Shown: piece by piece, positions 1-6,823 of the stretch
Position numbering within the stretch: the stretch's first letter is position 1
Layout: the number at the start of each line of letters is the position of its first letter
DNA from: Desulfocapsaceae bacterium
Lineage (GTDB): Bacteria > Desulfobacterota > Desulfobulbia > Desulfobulbales > Desulfocapsaceae
DNA: 13,916 nt
Reading direction: 5' to 3'
NCBI GenBank assembly: GCA_029934775.1
Contig: JAOZLO010000030.1
Coordinates: 1 to 13,916, forward strand
The notes under the pieces: model-generated
Databases searched by the model: none
Told to the model about the DNA's origin: nothing
What the model saw: only the letters and a program-made list of their open reading frames with translations
Translations under genes and position numbers: made by a program

Positions 1-525
1 ACTACAAATAATAAGAAGCACAGAAATGATAAAACAGAAGAGTGCTCCAATCAGTACCGGGTCGCTGTCACCGAATTTGAGGATATAGTCTCTGCCGAAG
101 AGTTCAGCGAGTCTCTCACTTCGATACGCCTCATTGATATAGGTTGCCATGGAAATAACAGGCAGATAAAAGGTGATAAAGCCGAGCAGCAGTCCTTCCA
201 GGAAAAAATCATAGTAAGCCTTGTTAAGCTTGGCTTTATCTATGTTTATTGCAAGAATTTTCCCTTTTTCACGGTCCTCACACCGCATGGCTTCTTCACG
301 AATTCCCAACCAGTGCTGGAAATCTTTTTCCAGAGTTACCAGACGTTTCGTCTTAATATACTTTTTCAGTACCCTTGTTATTGCCACTGTTACAGCTGCC
401 AGAATAAAAATGACAGGGATTGGTCCTAGAAAATGTAGGTAACTCAGTAGATGATCGAGCATCGACGTGCCTTTTTGAATAAGAGCGTAGACAAATTCCC
501 AGGCTATATCAAAATATTCATCCAT
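1..525 (-). CDS. Membrane protein, possibly DUF106/EMC3-like (Oxa1 superfamily), 3' end cut by window
   Basis: The frame is open for 175 codons from an ATG at 525 to the window edge, so the C-terminus is missing. The translation starts MDEYFDIAWEFVYALIQ. It has a hydrophobic helix at about 32-50 (LGPIPVIFILAAVTVAIT), then a charged, coiled-coil-like stretch at about 54-105 rich in K, E and R. A second hydrophobic segment follows at about 108-130 (LEGLLLGFITFYLPVISMA) and a third at about 157-174. A helix, a charged cytosolic coiled coil and a helical pair is the layout of DUF106/EMC3/TMCO1 proteins of the Oxa1/YidC insertase superfamily. That assignment is an inference from layout plus weak sequence resemblance. 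The gene lies 53 nt after the TauE/SafE permease on the same strand and is probably cotranscribed, with a strong hairpin between them. The Shine-Dalgarno is poor. Confidence 0.7.
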   Translation of the reverse strand, partial: MDEYFDIAWEFVYALIQKGTSMLDHLLSYLHFLGPIPVIFILAAVTVAITRVLKKYIKTKRLVTLEKDFQHWLGIREEAMRCEDREKGKILAINIDKAKLNKAYYDFFLEGLLLGFITFYLPVISMATYINEAYRSERLAELFGRDYILKFGDSDPVLIGALFCFIISVLLIICS

Positions 526-542
526 ATCTGTTTTCGATTAAT

Positions 543-568
543 CTCTGCAGTGGCAAGCCACTGCAGAG
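543..568 (-). repeat. Perfect 11-bp intercistronic hairpin with CUUG tetraloop
   Basis: CTCTGCAGTGG at 543-553 and its exact reverse complement at 558-568 flank four bases. In the minus-strand transcript the loop reads CUUG closed by a G-C pair, one of the known extra-stable RNA tetraloop classes. It sits in the 53-nt gap between the permease stop and the start of the next gene. No U-run follows in the minus direction, so it is not a standard intrinsic terminator. A transcript-stabilising or processing hairpin, or a partial attenuator, fits better. Confidence 0.75.
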
Positions 569-578
569 TAGTTGTGGG

Positions 579-2273
579 TTATATCCAATACTCGATCTTC
601 AGGAATCTGAAGAAGAGGAAGAATAGGGTACATGCAAGAACGATCTTAAGAGTTTTTTCGCTGAACATTTTCTGGAACCTGCTGCCGAGCATGCCGCCGG
701 CAAAACCACCAATAATGATTGCAATAGCAAGAGTCATATCAGGCAGGTAGCCATTCATTACATAACCGATAAAGGAACCTATACTTGAAAAGCAGGTACC
801 GATAAGAGAGATCGGTACCGCCACATACATCGGCAGTGCGGCAATGGTGGTCATCATCGGAACGAGCAGGAAGCCGCCGCCAATACCAAAGGCGCGGGAG
901 ACAATACCTACGATGATACCAAGGCATGCAAAGAGGGCAGGGTTGATACGGAACTCTTCACCCCAGAATTTGAAGCGATAATCAAACAAGCCGGATTTTA
1001 CAGGTTCAATGGAACCCATCTCTACGGCACCGCCCTCTTCTTTGGCTTTTTTGACAGCGGCGTTGAACTTCTGGGTCATTGCTTTAATGTTCTTTCTCTT
1101 CGACATTGCCTTGGGAGTCATTTCCATCAGGGTCTTGACTGCCATTATTACAACGAGCACTCCAAGCCATTCCTTATAGGCTTTCATTGAGAGATACTGT
1201 GTGGCATATTTCCCAAGCCAGACTGAGCCGATAAAAATACCTGCGCCGAATGAAAGACCGACCGGCCAGGCTACACGTTTTTCAACCACGGCAAAGCGGT
1301 AGAAACTGCCAAGAGGTGAGAACAGGGTCAGGGCGATATTGGAAGGACGAAGGACGTTAGCTGCATTTATACCAACCGGTCCGGCTGTCTGCACTACCAG
1401 AGCCTGGAAAGCACCCATCAGCATGCCACCGGCAGCACCGATCATTGAGAAATAGGTGCCGACAAGGATTGCACCTATTACAATATAGATCGGGTTCATA
1501 TAACGGTAGCCTTTGTTCATCCAGTAACCGTTTTTCAAAACGGTATAGGATCCGGATTTGTCACCGTTTACATAAACATCAAATGTAGCGCCCGGTGCAG
1601 TGTGGCGAAAGGAGTCAAATGAGGCGGTAAATTCGCCCGTTGCCTTGTCAAGTTTGATTGATGTTCCCTTATCCCAGTAGTTATCAGTTTCCCCGATAAC
1701 GCTTCGGGCAAAAATGACGATCTTGCCTTTTTTATTACCCTCTTTGACAACAGTATTGATCCCGTATGACTTTTCATGGCCCCATTTGAACATATTCCAT
1801 TGTTCAGCAGTTTTAATCGGTCCAAGCATACTCTTGCCGGTTGCATCAACTTCTGTGAAATCTTTTTTCAGCTTGAACATGGTGGTGGTGTAGAGTCCGC
1901 CACCTTTTTTAAAGAGAAAGGAGGGCCCTCCAAATTTTTTATCGGCATCTGCACCAAATGCTTCACGATTGCTGGTCAGCATATAGAAGAGGGGCGGAAT
2001 ACTTGTATCCATGGCAAAGCCGTATTTTTTGGCCTCTTTTTTCAGTTTTTTGGCTTCATTAATGCCGTTTGAGTCTTTTGAAGCAAACTCACTCTGTTGA
2101 GCAATCGCTATATATAACTCTTCACCAGGTTGAATCGCACCTTTGATGGTTACTGTATCGCCGGCTTTATACTCTGATGCTGAAATAGTATTTTCAGCAA
2201 AACAGGCGGTATTGACAGCGAGGAAAAAAATCGCCGTGGTTAACAGGGTTACGGGCCAGAATGATCTTTTCAC
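579..2273 (-). CDS. TauE/SafE-family sulfite/organosulfonate permease with large periplasmic N-terminal domain
   Basis: The 564-residue product has a signal peptide (about 1-26, cleavage after CFA). A soluble, lysine- and glycine-rich region of about 230 residues follows and should be periplasmic. The membrane part starts near 260. It shows the two related halves of TauE/SafE carriers, with signatures GTYFSMIGAAGGMLMG (272-287) and IVSRAFGIGGGFLLVPMM (457-474), joined by a basic cytoplasmic loop (about 385-430). The family moves sulfite, sulfoacetate or related anions across the inner membrane. Most members are about 250-300 residues, so the N-terminal domain is an addition. The start is GTG with AAGGAG about six nt upstream. 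The gene lies 98 nt after a receiver gene and is probably the output of the neighbouring two-component system. Family is confident; substrate is inferred, with sulfite most plausible for a sulfur-metabolising host. Confidence 0.92.
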   Translation of the reverse strand: MKRSFWPVTLLTTAIFFLAVNTACFAENTISASEYKAGDTVTIKGAIQPGEELYIAIAQQSEFASKDSNGINEAKKLKKEAKKYGFAMDTSIPPLFYMLTSNREAFGADADKKFGGPSFLFKKGGGLYTTTMFKLKKDFTEVDATGKSMLGPIKTAEQWNMFKWGHEKSYGINTVVKEGNKKGKIVIFARSVIGETDNYWDKGTSIKLDKATGEFTASFDSFRHTAPGATFDVYVNGDKSGSYTVLKNGYWMNKGYRYMNPIYIVIGAILVGTYFSMIGAAGGMLMGAFQALVVQTAGPVGINAANVLRPSNIALTLFSPLGSFYRFAVVEKRVAWPVGLSFGAGIFIGSVWLGKYATQYLSMKAYKEWLGVLVVIMAVKTLMEMTPKAMSKRKNIKAMTQKFNAAVKKAKEEGGAVEMGSIEPVKSGLFDYRFKFWGEEFRINPALFACLGIIVGIVSRAFGIGGGFLLVPMMTTIAALPMYVAVPISLIGTCFSSIGSFIGYVMNGYLPDMTLAIAIIIGGFAGGMLGSRFQKMFSEKTLKIVLACTLFFLFFRFLKIEYWI

Positions 2274-2290
2274 TTTTTACTCCTTCATTT

Positions 2291-2313
2291 GGGTTGATAA
2301 AAACCGGGTTGAT
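2291..2313. repeat. Short direct repeat upstream of the permease gene
   Basis: GGGTTGAT occurs at 2291-2298 and again at 2306-2313, 15 bp apart. It is in the leader just before the Shine-Dalgarno of the GTG-started permease gene. It could be a regulator or RNA-binding site, but an 8-bp repeat is short enough to be chance. Confidence 0.3.
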
Positions 2314-2371
2314 AGTATCAGTCCGGGATATTTGTACGACGCTTCTATTTTGGGTGGACAGTATTGGTTTT

Positions 2372-2731
2372 TTAGAGTTCCAATACCTTTTCTACCTTGG
2401 TTTCAAGTTCCTGTTTATCAATCGGCTTGACACAATATTCGTTGGCCCCGAAACTGAGGGCCTCCCGGGCAGTTTCAACAGTTGGGTAGCCCGTCAAAAT
2501 GATGGATTTCATTTCAGGTTGCAGCCGTTTAAGTTCTGCAAGTACGTCAATACCGCTCATTTTTTTCAACTTTATATCGAGGATGGCCAGATCAATATGA
2601 TTATCCATAGCGTATCTGATCGTATCCTCCTCTTCGGTAAAAGTGTGTACCGTGTGCCCACGTCTTGTGAGGATTTTTTTGATAAGTATAACTGCGTCTT
2701 CCACATCATCGAGTGTAATTATTTCAGCCAT
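2372..2731 (-). CDS. Single-domain response regulator (CheY-like receiver)
   Basis: The 119-residue product is a complete receiver domain with no output domain. Visible residues are the acidic pair D8/D9, the phospho-acceptor D52 in LAILDIKLKKMSG, T80 in SIILTGYPT and K102 in CVKP. A TTG at 2749 would add six residues, but ATG at 2731 is preceded by AAGGAA at good spacing and gives the usual receiver N-terminus (MAEIITLDD). It lies 145 nt after the histidine kinase and 98 nt before the permease. It probably takes phosphate from that kinase and acts by protein contact or as a phosphate sink. As a stand-alone receiver it cannot bind DNA by itself, so transcription control probably runs through the sigma-54 activator upstream. 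Confidence 0.9.
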   Translation of the reverse strand: MAEIITLDDVEDAVILIKKILTRRGHTVHTFTEEEDTIRYAMDNHIDLAILDIKLKKMSGIDVLAELKRLQPEMKSIILTGYPTVETAREALSFGANEYCVKPIDKQELETKVEKVLEL

Positions 2732-2852
2732 AATTTCCTTCTGTAGCAAGTAATTAATTAGTGCCTTACTCCATAAAAGTTGTAATAAAAAAAAAGTAAT
2801 CGAGTAATTTTCCTTGAAATTATAAGGTTATATATACCACCATGGCACTTAT

Positions 2853-2867
2853 ACCCCCTTGTGGGGT
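2853..2867 (-). other. Small GC-rich hairpin after the kinase gene
   Basis: Just past the kinase stop codon the minus strand reads ACCCC, ACAAG, GGGGT, a 5-bp stem with a 5-nt loop. No U-run follows, so it is at most a weak pause or processing site. The rest of the 145-nt gap before the receiver is AT-rich with a long T-run on the minus strand. It contains a TATAAT at 2819-2824 that lacks a matching -35. Confidence 0.3.
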
Positions 2868-2876
2868 GTTATGAAT

Positions 2877-4451
2877 TCAGACAGTATTCATACCGGTTTT
2901 TTTGTTGCCGTTATGCTGAGGGACGGGAAGATGGATGTGCATGGCCGTTCCCGGAGTCAGCTGGCAGCTGTTTTTATACATAACAGGGCTTTCCACAGTA
3001 ATGGTGCCCTGATGATCTTCAATGATGCCATAACTTACCGAAAGTCCCAATCCTGTGCCTTTACCTACAGATTTTGTGGTAAAAAACGGATCGAATATAC
3101 GATGTTTGATGGTCGCTTCTATTCCAACTCCCGTATCCATAATTGAGGCTGTTATCATCCCTTTTTCCCTGGAAAATGTGGTACGTACAGTCAGAACTCC
3201 GCCTTCATCTTCCATGGCATGTTGGGCATTGTTGATAAGATTGACAAAGACCTGCCTCAGCTTTTCTTCATCACCGGTGATGACCGGGAGATTTTCAGAA
3301 AAGCATCGTTCGGTGTTGATGTGATCAAGGTGCAGATTATGCTCAGTAATGGCGAGGACATCTGTGAGAATTTCGTTAATATCAATTTCCCTGGGAGAGG
3401 ATCCCGACTGACGTGAAAATTTTAACAGATCGGCTACAATTTTTCGGCAGGCCTGGCTCTGTCTCTCGACCACTACAAGGTTTTCATACTCCTCACTGTC
3501 TTTCGGAAAATCATCTTTCATCAACTGGGAGTAACCGAGAATGATACCCAGGGGGGTGTTTATTTCGTGAGCTACTCCCGCTGCCATCTGTCCGACAGAT
3601 GCCATTTTTTCAGTGCTGATCATCTGAGAGGTCATCGTCTTGAGCCGGGTAAGATCCTTGGCAATGCCTTCACAACCTCTGAAAGTATTTGTGTCATCAT
3701 AAAGAGCAGTGGCTGAAAGTAGTGCGCATACGATGGAGCCATCCTGCTTGATGAATTCAACTTCAAAATCCTCCACAAATTTCTGGCTGCTGAGAGTGGC
3801 GTTGAAGTCTTTCAGACTGTTCTTGTCGGCGAAGAGGTGTTTGAGGGAGAGGTTGGGTGCTGTATCTTCAGTGTAGTTTAGCATTTCCAGTCCAGCTCTG
3901 TTCATATCCAGCATAATGCCGGTATGATCACAGAAAAAAACCATGTCTTTTGAATTGTGGAAAAAATTTCGAAATTTTTCTTCGGACAGTGCCAGGTCCT
4001 GAGTGCGGCTTTCGATCATTTCTTCCAGATGCAGGTTCATCTCTTTCATGGTTGCACTGGCTTTTTCCAGATCTCTATTGGCTATCCTGAGACTTTCGGC
4101 TTTTTCCTGAATAGCCCTGTATCCCTCAACCCCTTTGTGGTAGAAGATGGTTACCGCCGATACCGAAATCATCAGCAGGGTATTGACGCCTCCGGAAAAG
4201 GGAGAGATGGCCTTCCAGGCTTCCTTCTGATCACTGATGAGAAGAGCCTGTTTTACCATATGCCCCATCGCTCTGGAGACAGCAAAAATTGCAAGGGTTA
4301 TGCAAAAATAGTGGAGAAAACTCCATAAAAAATTGTCAGGATCTTTGCGAATCAAAAGAAAGGTATAACGAAGGCAGAGAAAGGAGAGGATAATCATCAG
4401 CAGAGATCCGATAATATCTGTAAGCACAGAAGGGAGCATATACAGTCCCAT
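2877..4451 (-). CDS. Membrane-bound PAS sensor histidine kinase
   Basis: The 524-residue product has an N-terminal membrane part of about three helices (7-33, 43-60, 88-104). A predicted coiled coil follows (about 112-150), then a PAS domain (about 155-270). The HisKA dimerisation domain carries H295 in AGVAHEINTPLG. The HATPase domain shows an N box (NLINNAQHAM, 404-413), a G1 box (DTGVGI, 439-444), an F box (FDPFFTTK) and a G2 box (GKGTGLGL). All catalytic motifs are intact, so it should autophosphorylate. The upstream membrane gene ends in TAATG, sharing one base with this ATG, which implies coupled translation and a shared sensory complex. Likely partners are the receiver downstream and the NtrC-type activator upstream. 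The signal is unknown; sulfite or redox state would fit the operon. Confidence 0.93.
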   Translation of the reverse strand: MGLYMLPSVLTDIIGSLLMIILSFLCLRYTFLLIRKDPDNFLWSFLHYFCITLAIFAVSRAMGHMVKQALLISDQKEAWKAISPFSGGVNTLLMISVSAVTIFYHKGVEGYRAIQEKAESLRIANRDLEKASATMKEMNLHLEEMIESRTQDLALSEEKFRNFFHNSKDMVFFCDHTGIMLDMNRAGLEMLNYTEDTAPNLSLKHLFADKNSLKDFNATLSSQKFVEDFEVEFIKQDGSIVCALLSATALYDDTNTFRGCEGIAKDLTRLKTMTSQMISTEKMASVGQMAAGVAHEINTPLGIILGYSQLMKDDFPKDSEEYENLVVVERQSQACRKIVADLLKFSRQSGSSPREIDINEILTDVLAITEHNLHLDHINTERCFSENLPVITGDEEKLRQVFVNLINNAQHAMEDEGGVLTVRTTFSREKGMITASIMDTGVGIEATIKHRIFDPFFTTKSVGKGTGLGLSVSYGIIEDHQGTITVESPVMYKNSCQLTPGTAMHIHLPVPQHNGNKKTGMNTV

Positions 4452-4921
4452 TATTTGCCCTCCTCTTCCAGTGAGTTCTTATAAAAAGAACGCAACCCCA
4501 TATACAGAAAAAACATACCCGGGACTGCAAGTAGATGGTCAAGTTTTGCAGTGTAAAAGACAATTTTGATAAATGTGATGGGCATGTTGATTTTGCTGGC
4601 CAGATAACCGCCGGTGACGGTAAAATCATCGGGGTGAAGTTGTTGGGCGGAGGCGTGACCGATCAGTGCAAGTAAATTCCAAAGTATGGTGAATACACAA
4701 AATATTCTGAGGTATGTCCATCCTCTGCCCGAAAAAGTTGACCGTTTTGTATCCCAATACAGGTAACACATAGCTGTCATATAGAGTATGTGTGCCATCT
4801 GGTGAACGTATATTCCTTCCGGTGCGCTGTGGGTTTGCAGGGCCATGCTCTTCTCAGGTAGAAGTATGGTGCATAGAAATGCGATGAAAAAAAATATGAT
4901 GTATTTCAATAAGGAATGCAT
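4451..4921 (-). CDS. Small histidine-rich membrane protein coupled to the sensor kinase
   Basis: I chose ATG at 4921, giving 156 residues. The frame is open further upstream to 5122, but that extension lacks membrane or signal features and runs across the sigma-54 promoter. From 4921 the protein begins with a hydrophobic signal-like segment (HSLLKYIIFFFIAFLCTIL) with possible cleavage after SMA at 27. Three further hydrophobic segments follow, at about 41-56, 70-89 and 114-145. Histidines lie at or near helix ends: H40 and H44 (YVHQMAHILYM), H89 (ALIGHAS), H96 and H129 (KLDHLLAVPG). That pattern could bind heme or a metal, but this is inference. I do not recognise a named family. The TAATG junction with the kinase suggests it is the kinase's input subunit. 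The Shine-Dalgarno is weak. Confidence 0.78.
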   Translation of the reverse strand: MHSLLKYIIFFFIAFLCTILLPEKSMALQTHSAPEGIYVHQMAHILYMTAMCYLYWDTKRSTFSGRGWTYLRIFCVFTILWNLLALIGHASAQQLHPDDFTVTGGYLASKINMPITFIKIVFYTAKLDHLLAVPGMFFLYMGLRSFYKNSLEEEGK

Positions 4922-4946
4922 ATTGAGCGTATACCTGGAGTAGAGG

Positions 4947-4964
4947 TGCAACAAAAAAGTTGCA
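4947..4964. promoter_or_regulatory. Perfect TGCAAC-A6-GTTGCA palindrome
   Basis: TGCAAC at 4947-4952, six A residues, then GTTGCA at 4959-4964 form a perfect dyad. The same A-run plus GTTGCA unit recurs at about 5009-5018 and 5220-5231, all within the 329-bp space before the membrane-sensor gene. It lies downstream of the predicted sigma-54 start site, in the leader. It looks like a DNA-binding site for a dimeric regulator; the identity of the regulator is inferred only from position. Confidence 0.55.
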
Positions 4965-5008
4965 GTTCTGGTTTTTGAGTTTACTTCTCTTCCCCTTGTT
5001 TCTTCGTG

Positions 5009-5018
5009 AAAAGTTGCA
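5009..5018. promoter_or_regulatory. Second A-run/GTTGCA half-site
   Basis: AAAAGTTGCA here matches the right half of the perfect palindrome at 4947-4964. The opposite half is not conserved. It is 54 bp from the first copy, so a dimer could use the three copies cooperatively. Confidence 0.4.
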
Positions 5019-5058
5019 ATGTTCAGGGGATTTTTTGTTTTGTCAGTTGTTATTCTAT

Positions 5059-5074
5059 AGCATTTTGTATGCCA
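5059..5074 (-). promoter_or_regulatory. Predicted sigma-54 (-24/-12) promoter for the sensor-permease operon
   Basis: On the minus strand this reads TGGCATACAAAATGCT. It keeps the invariant GG and GC of the sigma-54 consensus TGGCACG-N4-TTGCW at the exact 12-bp separation, with TGGCA intact in the -24 element and TGC in the -12 element. Transcription would start near 5048 and run into the membrane-sensor gene after a leader of about 127 nt. The gene immediately upstream encodes a GAFTGA-bearing sigma-54 activator, which strongly supports the call. Confidence 0.75.
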
Positions 5075-5185
5075 GCAAGACAAAAGGAAGTGAAATAAAT
5101 ATGATATATGTGTGTTATTCATATGTTAGATCCTGTATTAGAGTGGAAGATAAAACTGATGGAGGTGGCTTTATGGGGAAGTCAC

Positions 5186-5207
5186 CATTATTTATGCATG
5201 AATAATG
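5186..5207. promoter_or_regulatory. 22-bp dyad, candidate upstream activator sequence
   Basis: CATTATT at 5186-5192 and AATAATG at 5201-5207 are exact reverse complements around a central ATGCAT; only the 5193/5200 pair breaks symmetry. The centre is about 148 bp upstream of the predicted start site, in the usual range for NtrC-type activator sites. It is probably the binding site of the adjacent activator, but AT-rich dyads also arise by chance. Confidence 0.55.
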
Positions 5208-5219
5208 ATGCAGTGGGGT

Positions 5220-5242
5220 AAAAAAGTTGCACCGTGGTGGTG
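5220..5242 (-). terminator. Weak possible terminator after the activator gene, overlapping the third A-run/GTTGCA copy
   Basis: Reading the minus strand after the activator stop, CACC and GGTG form a 4-bp stem with a 5-nt loop, then CAAC and six T residues. The stem is too short for a confident intrinsic terminator. The TGCAAC-T6 part is the same motif repeated at 4947-4964 and 5009-5018, so it may be a protein site instead. Confidence 0.3.
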
Positions 5243-5250
5243 AGAGAGGA

Positions 5251-6651
5251 TTATTTTCGAAAGTCCACTGAAATAATATCGTATTTACGCATAAGCCTCT
5301 GGAAGGCCTGGCGATCAATACCACTTTGCCTGGCAGCTGAAGAAACATTACCACCACTTTTCTGCAGTGCTTGAGTGAGGTAGGCAGTAGTAAATCGCTG
5401 CATGGTTTTCCCTTTGGCCTCCTTGTAGTTTCCTGCGAGAAAGGCACAGTCTGCAACCGGAGCTGGCTGGGGTGAATCAAATGTAACCGAGGCTATGAGG
5501 TCATCTGGAGTAATGAACTTGTCTCTGCAGAGTAGAGTTGCTCTGTTGATAGTGTTGCGCAGTTGCCGCACATTTCCTTTCCAGTTTTTGTGTATGAGGA
5601 ACTGCATGGCTTCTGGAGTGAATTCGAGTTCCTCACGTTCATATTCCAAGGTAAATTCCTGCAGAAAATGATATGCCAGGAGCGGGATGTCTTCAGCAAT
5701 TTCGGCCAGTGTAGGCAAAGTGACAGGCATCACATTGAGCCTGTAAAAAAGATCTTCCCGAAATTCTCCCCGGGCCATTTTCTCTTCCAGATTTTGATTG
5801 GTTGAAGCAAGTACTCTCACATCTACCTTGATTGTTCTTGTCTGACCTAAAGGTTGTATCTCTTTTTCCTGGAGTACACGGAGCAGTTTGGTTTGTACCG
5901 AGACAGGGATATCACCGATTTCGTCGAGGAGGAGAGTTGAGCCATCTGCTTTGAAAAAAAGGCCATCCTTGTCCGTTTCTGCCCCGGTAAAAGCACCTTT
6001 GACATAACCAAAGAGTTCACTCTCAAGAATGTGCTCCGGCAGGGCAGGGCAGTTTATGGTGATCATTTTTTCAGCTGCCCGGTTACTGATACTATGTATT
6101 GCCCGGGCCGCAATTTCTTTTCCTGTACCGGACTCTCCTCTGATGAGCACAGTGGCGCAGGTGGTTGCCAGTCGTGATAAAAGCTCCACAGTCTGAATTA
6201 TTGGTTTGGATTGGCCTATAAAACCAATTTTTAACGGGGGATTGTTGAGTTGCTGCTGCAGCTGTCTATTTTCCCGGACAAGGTGGGTACGTTCAAGAGC
6301 CCGGAGTATTGAACCGATTATCTTCTCATTATCGAATGGTTTTTGATGAAAATCATACGCACCATCCTTTAAGGCCTGCACTGCAATTTCAATAGTACCG
6401 TAACCGGTCATGATAACTGTAGTGATGGTGGGATCAAGAGCAGTGATTTTTTTCAGGAGTTCAAGGCCATCTATATCTTCCATTTTGATGTCAGTGAGAA
6501 CCACATCCGGATGGTTGGATTCTATGATCTTTAGAGCTTGAGACCCGGAAGTTGCCAGAGTAACATCACAGCCACACTTTTTTATGATGACTTTTTTGAG
6601 TAGAATCAGAAAATCTTTTTCATCGTCTACAATAAGTACTTGTCTTTTCAA
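5251..6651 (-). CDS. NtrC-family sigma-54-dependent response regulator
   Basis: The 466-residue product has three standard parts. The receiver (1-120) has D9/D10, phospho-acceptor D54, T82 and K104. The AAA+ domain (about 143-375) shows Walker A GESGTGKE (172-179), the sigma-54 contact loop GAFTGA (219-224), Walker B LLLDEIGD (240-247) and REDLFYRL near 298-305. A Fis-type helix-turn-helix ends the protein (about 433-455, [20 protein letters not shown]). The start is TTG at 6651, since a stop codon lies directly upstream and no other near start exists; AAGG lies about eight nt before it. It is probably phosphorylated by the kinase at 2877-4451 and activates the sigma-54 promoter just downstream of its own gene. 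Its own promoter is unclear. Confidence 0.95.
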   Translation of the reverse strand: MKRQVLIVDDEKDFLILLKKVIIKKCGCDVTLATSGSQALKIIESNHPDVVLTDIKMEDIDGLELLKKITALDPTITTVIMTGYGTIEIAVQALKDGAYDFHQKPFDNEKIIGSILRALERTHLVRENRQLQQQLNNPPLKIGFIGQSKPIIQTVELLSRLATTCATVLIRGESGTGKEIAARAIHSISNRAAEKMITINCPALPEHILESELFGYVKGAFTGAETDKDGLFFKADGSTLLLDEIGDIPVSVQTKLLRVLQEKEIQPLGQTRTIKVDVRVLASTNQNLEEKMARGEFREDLFYRLNVMPVTLPTLAEIAEDIPLLAYHFLQEFTLEYEREELEFTPEAMQFLIHKNWKGNVRQLRNTINRATLLCRDKFITPDDLIASVTFDSPQPAPVADCAFLAGNYKEAKGKTMQRFTTAYLTQALQKSGGNVSSAARQSGIDRQAFQRLMRKYDIISVDFRK

Positions 6652-6664
6652 TTACTTAGCCTTT

Positions 6665-6802
6665 GAGCCTGTCCGAGAATGCCATTTCGTCCAAACTCTT
6701 CGTTATTATGAAAAAATAATGCTCATAATATCAACTATATGAATGCACGTTTTTTTCAAAATGCCTCGATTATAAACAAAATGTCTATTCTCGGGCAGCC
6801 TC
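6665..6802. mobile_element. MITE-like inverted-repeat segment
   Basis: GAGCCTGTCCGAGAAT at 6665-6680 and, on the opposite strand, GAGGCTGCCCGAGAAT at 6787-6802 match at 14 of 16 positions. They bound an AT-rich 138-bp stretch with no coding potential that fills most of the 172-nt gap before the activator gene. Small size, terminal inverted repeats and no gene inside fit a miniature transposable element or a folded intergenic repeat. I see no clear target-site duplication, and a single copy cannot prove mobility. Confidence 0.45.
6701..6721. promoter_or_regulatory. Dyad resembling the activator site at 5186-5207
   Basis: CGTTATT (6701-6707) and AATAATG (6715-6721) match 13 of 14 arm bases of the dyad upstream of the sigma-54 promoter, with a spacer one base shorter. 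It is about 50 bp upstream of the activator start codon, so it could be an autoregulation site. The sequence is AT-rich, which lowers confidence. Confidence 0.3.
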
Positions 6803-6823
6803 CTCTGTTGATGTGTGACTGTT

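Noticed and set aside
221..750. Plus-strand open frames opposite the permease and its downstream gene
   Set aside because: They lie antisense to genes with clear protein features, have no ribosome sites and resemble no family.
2361..2386. Inverted repeat GTATTGG/CCAATAC around the receiver stop codon
   Set aside because: It is a 7-bp stem with a 12-nt loop and no U-run after it in the direction of transcription; too weak for a terminator.
2819..2824. TATAAT on the minus strand between kinase and receiver genes
   Set aside because: No acceptable -35 lies 16-18 bp upstream and the region is AT-rich, so an internal promoter is not supported.
4922..5122. Upstream extension of the membrane-sensor gene (67 extra codons from 5122)
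   Set aside because: The extension lacks signal or membrane features, crosses the sigma-54 promoter and one of the repeats, and would bury the signal-like segment that starts at 4921.
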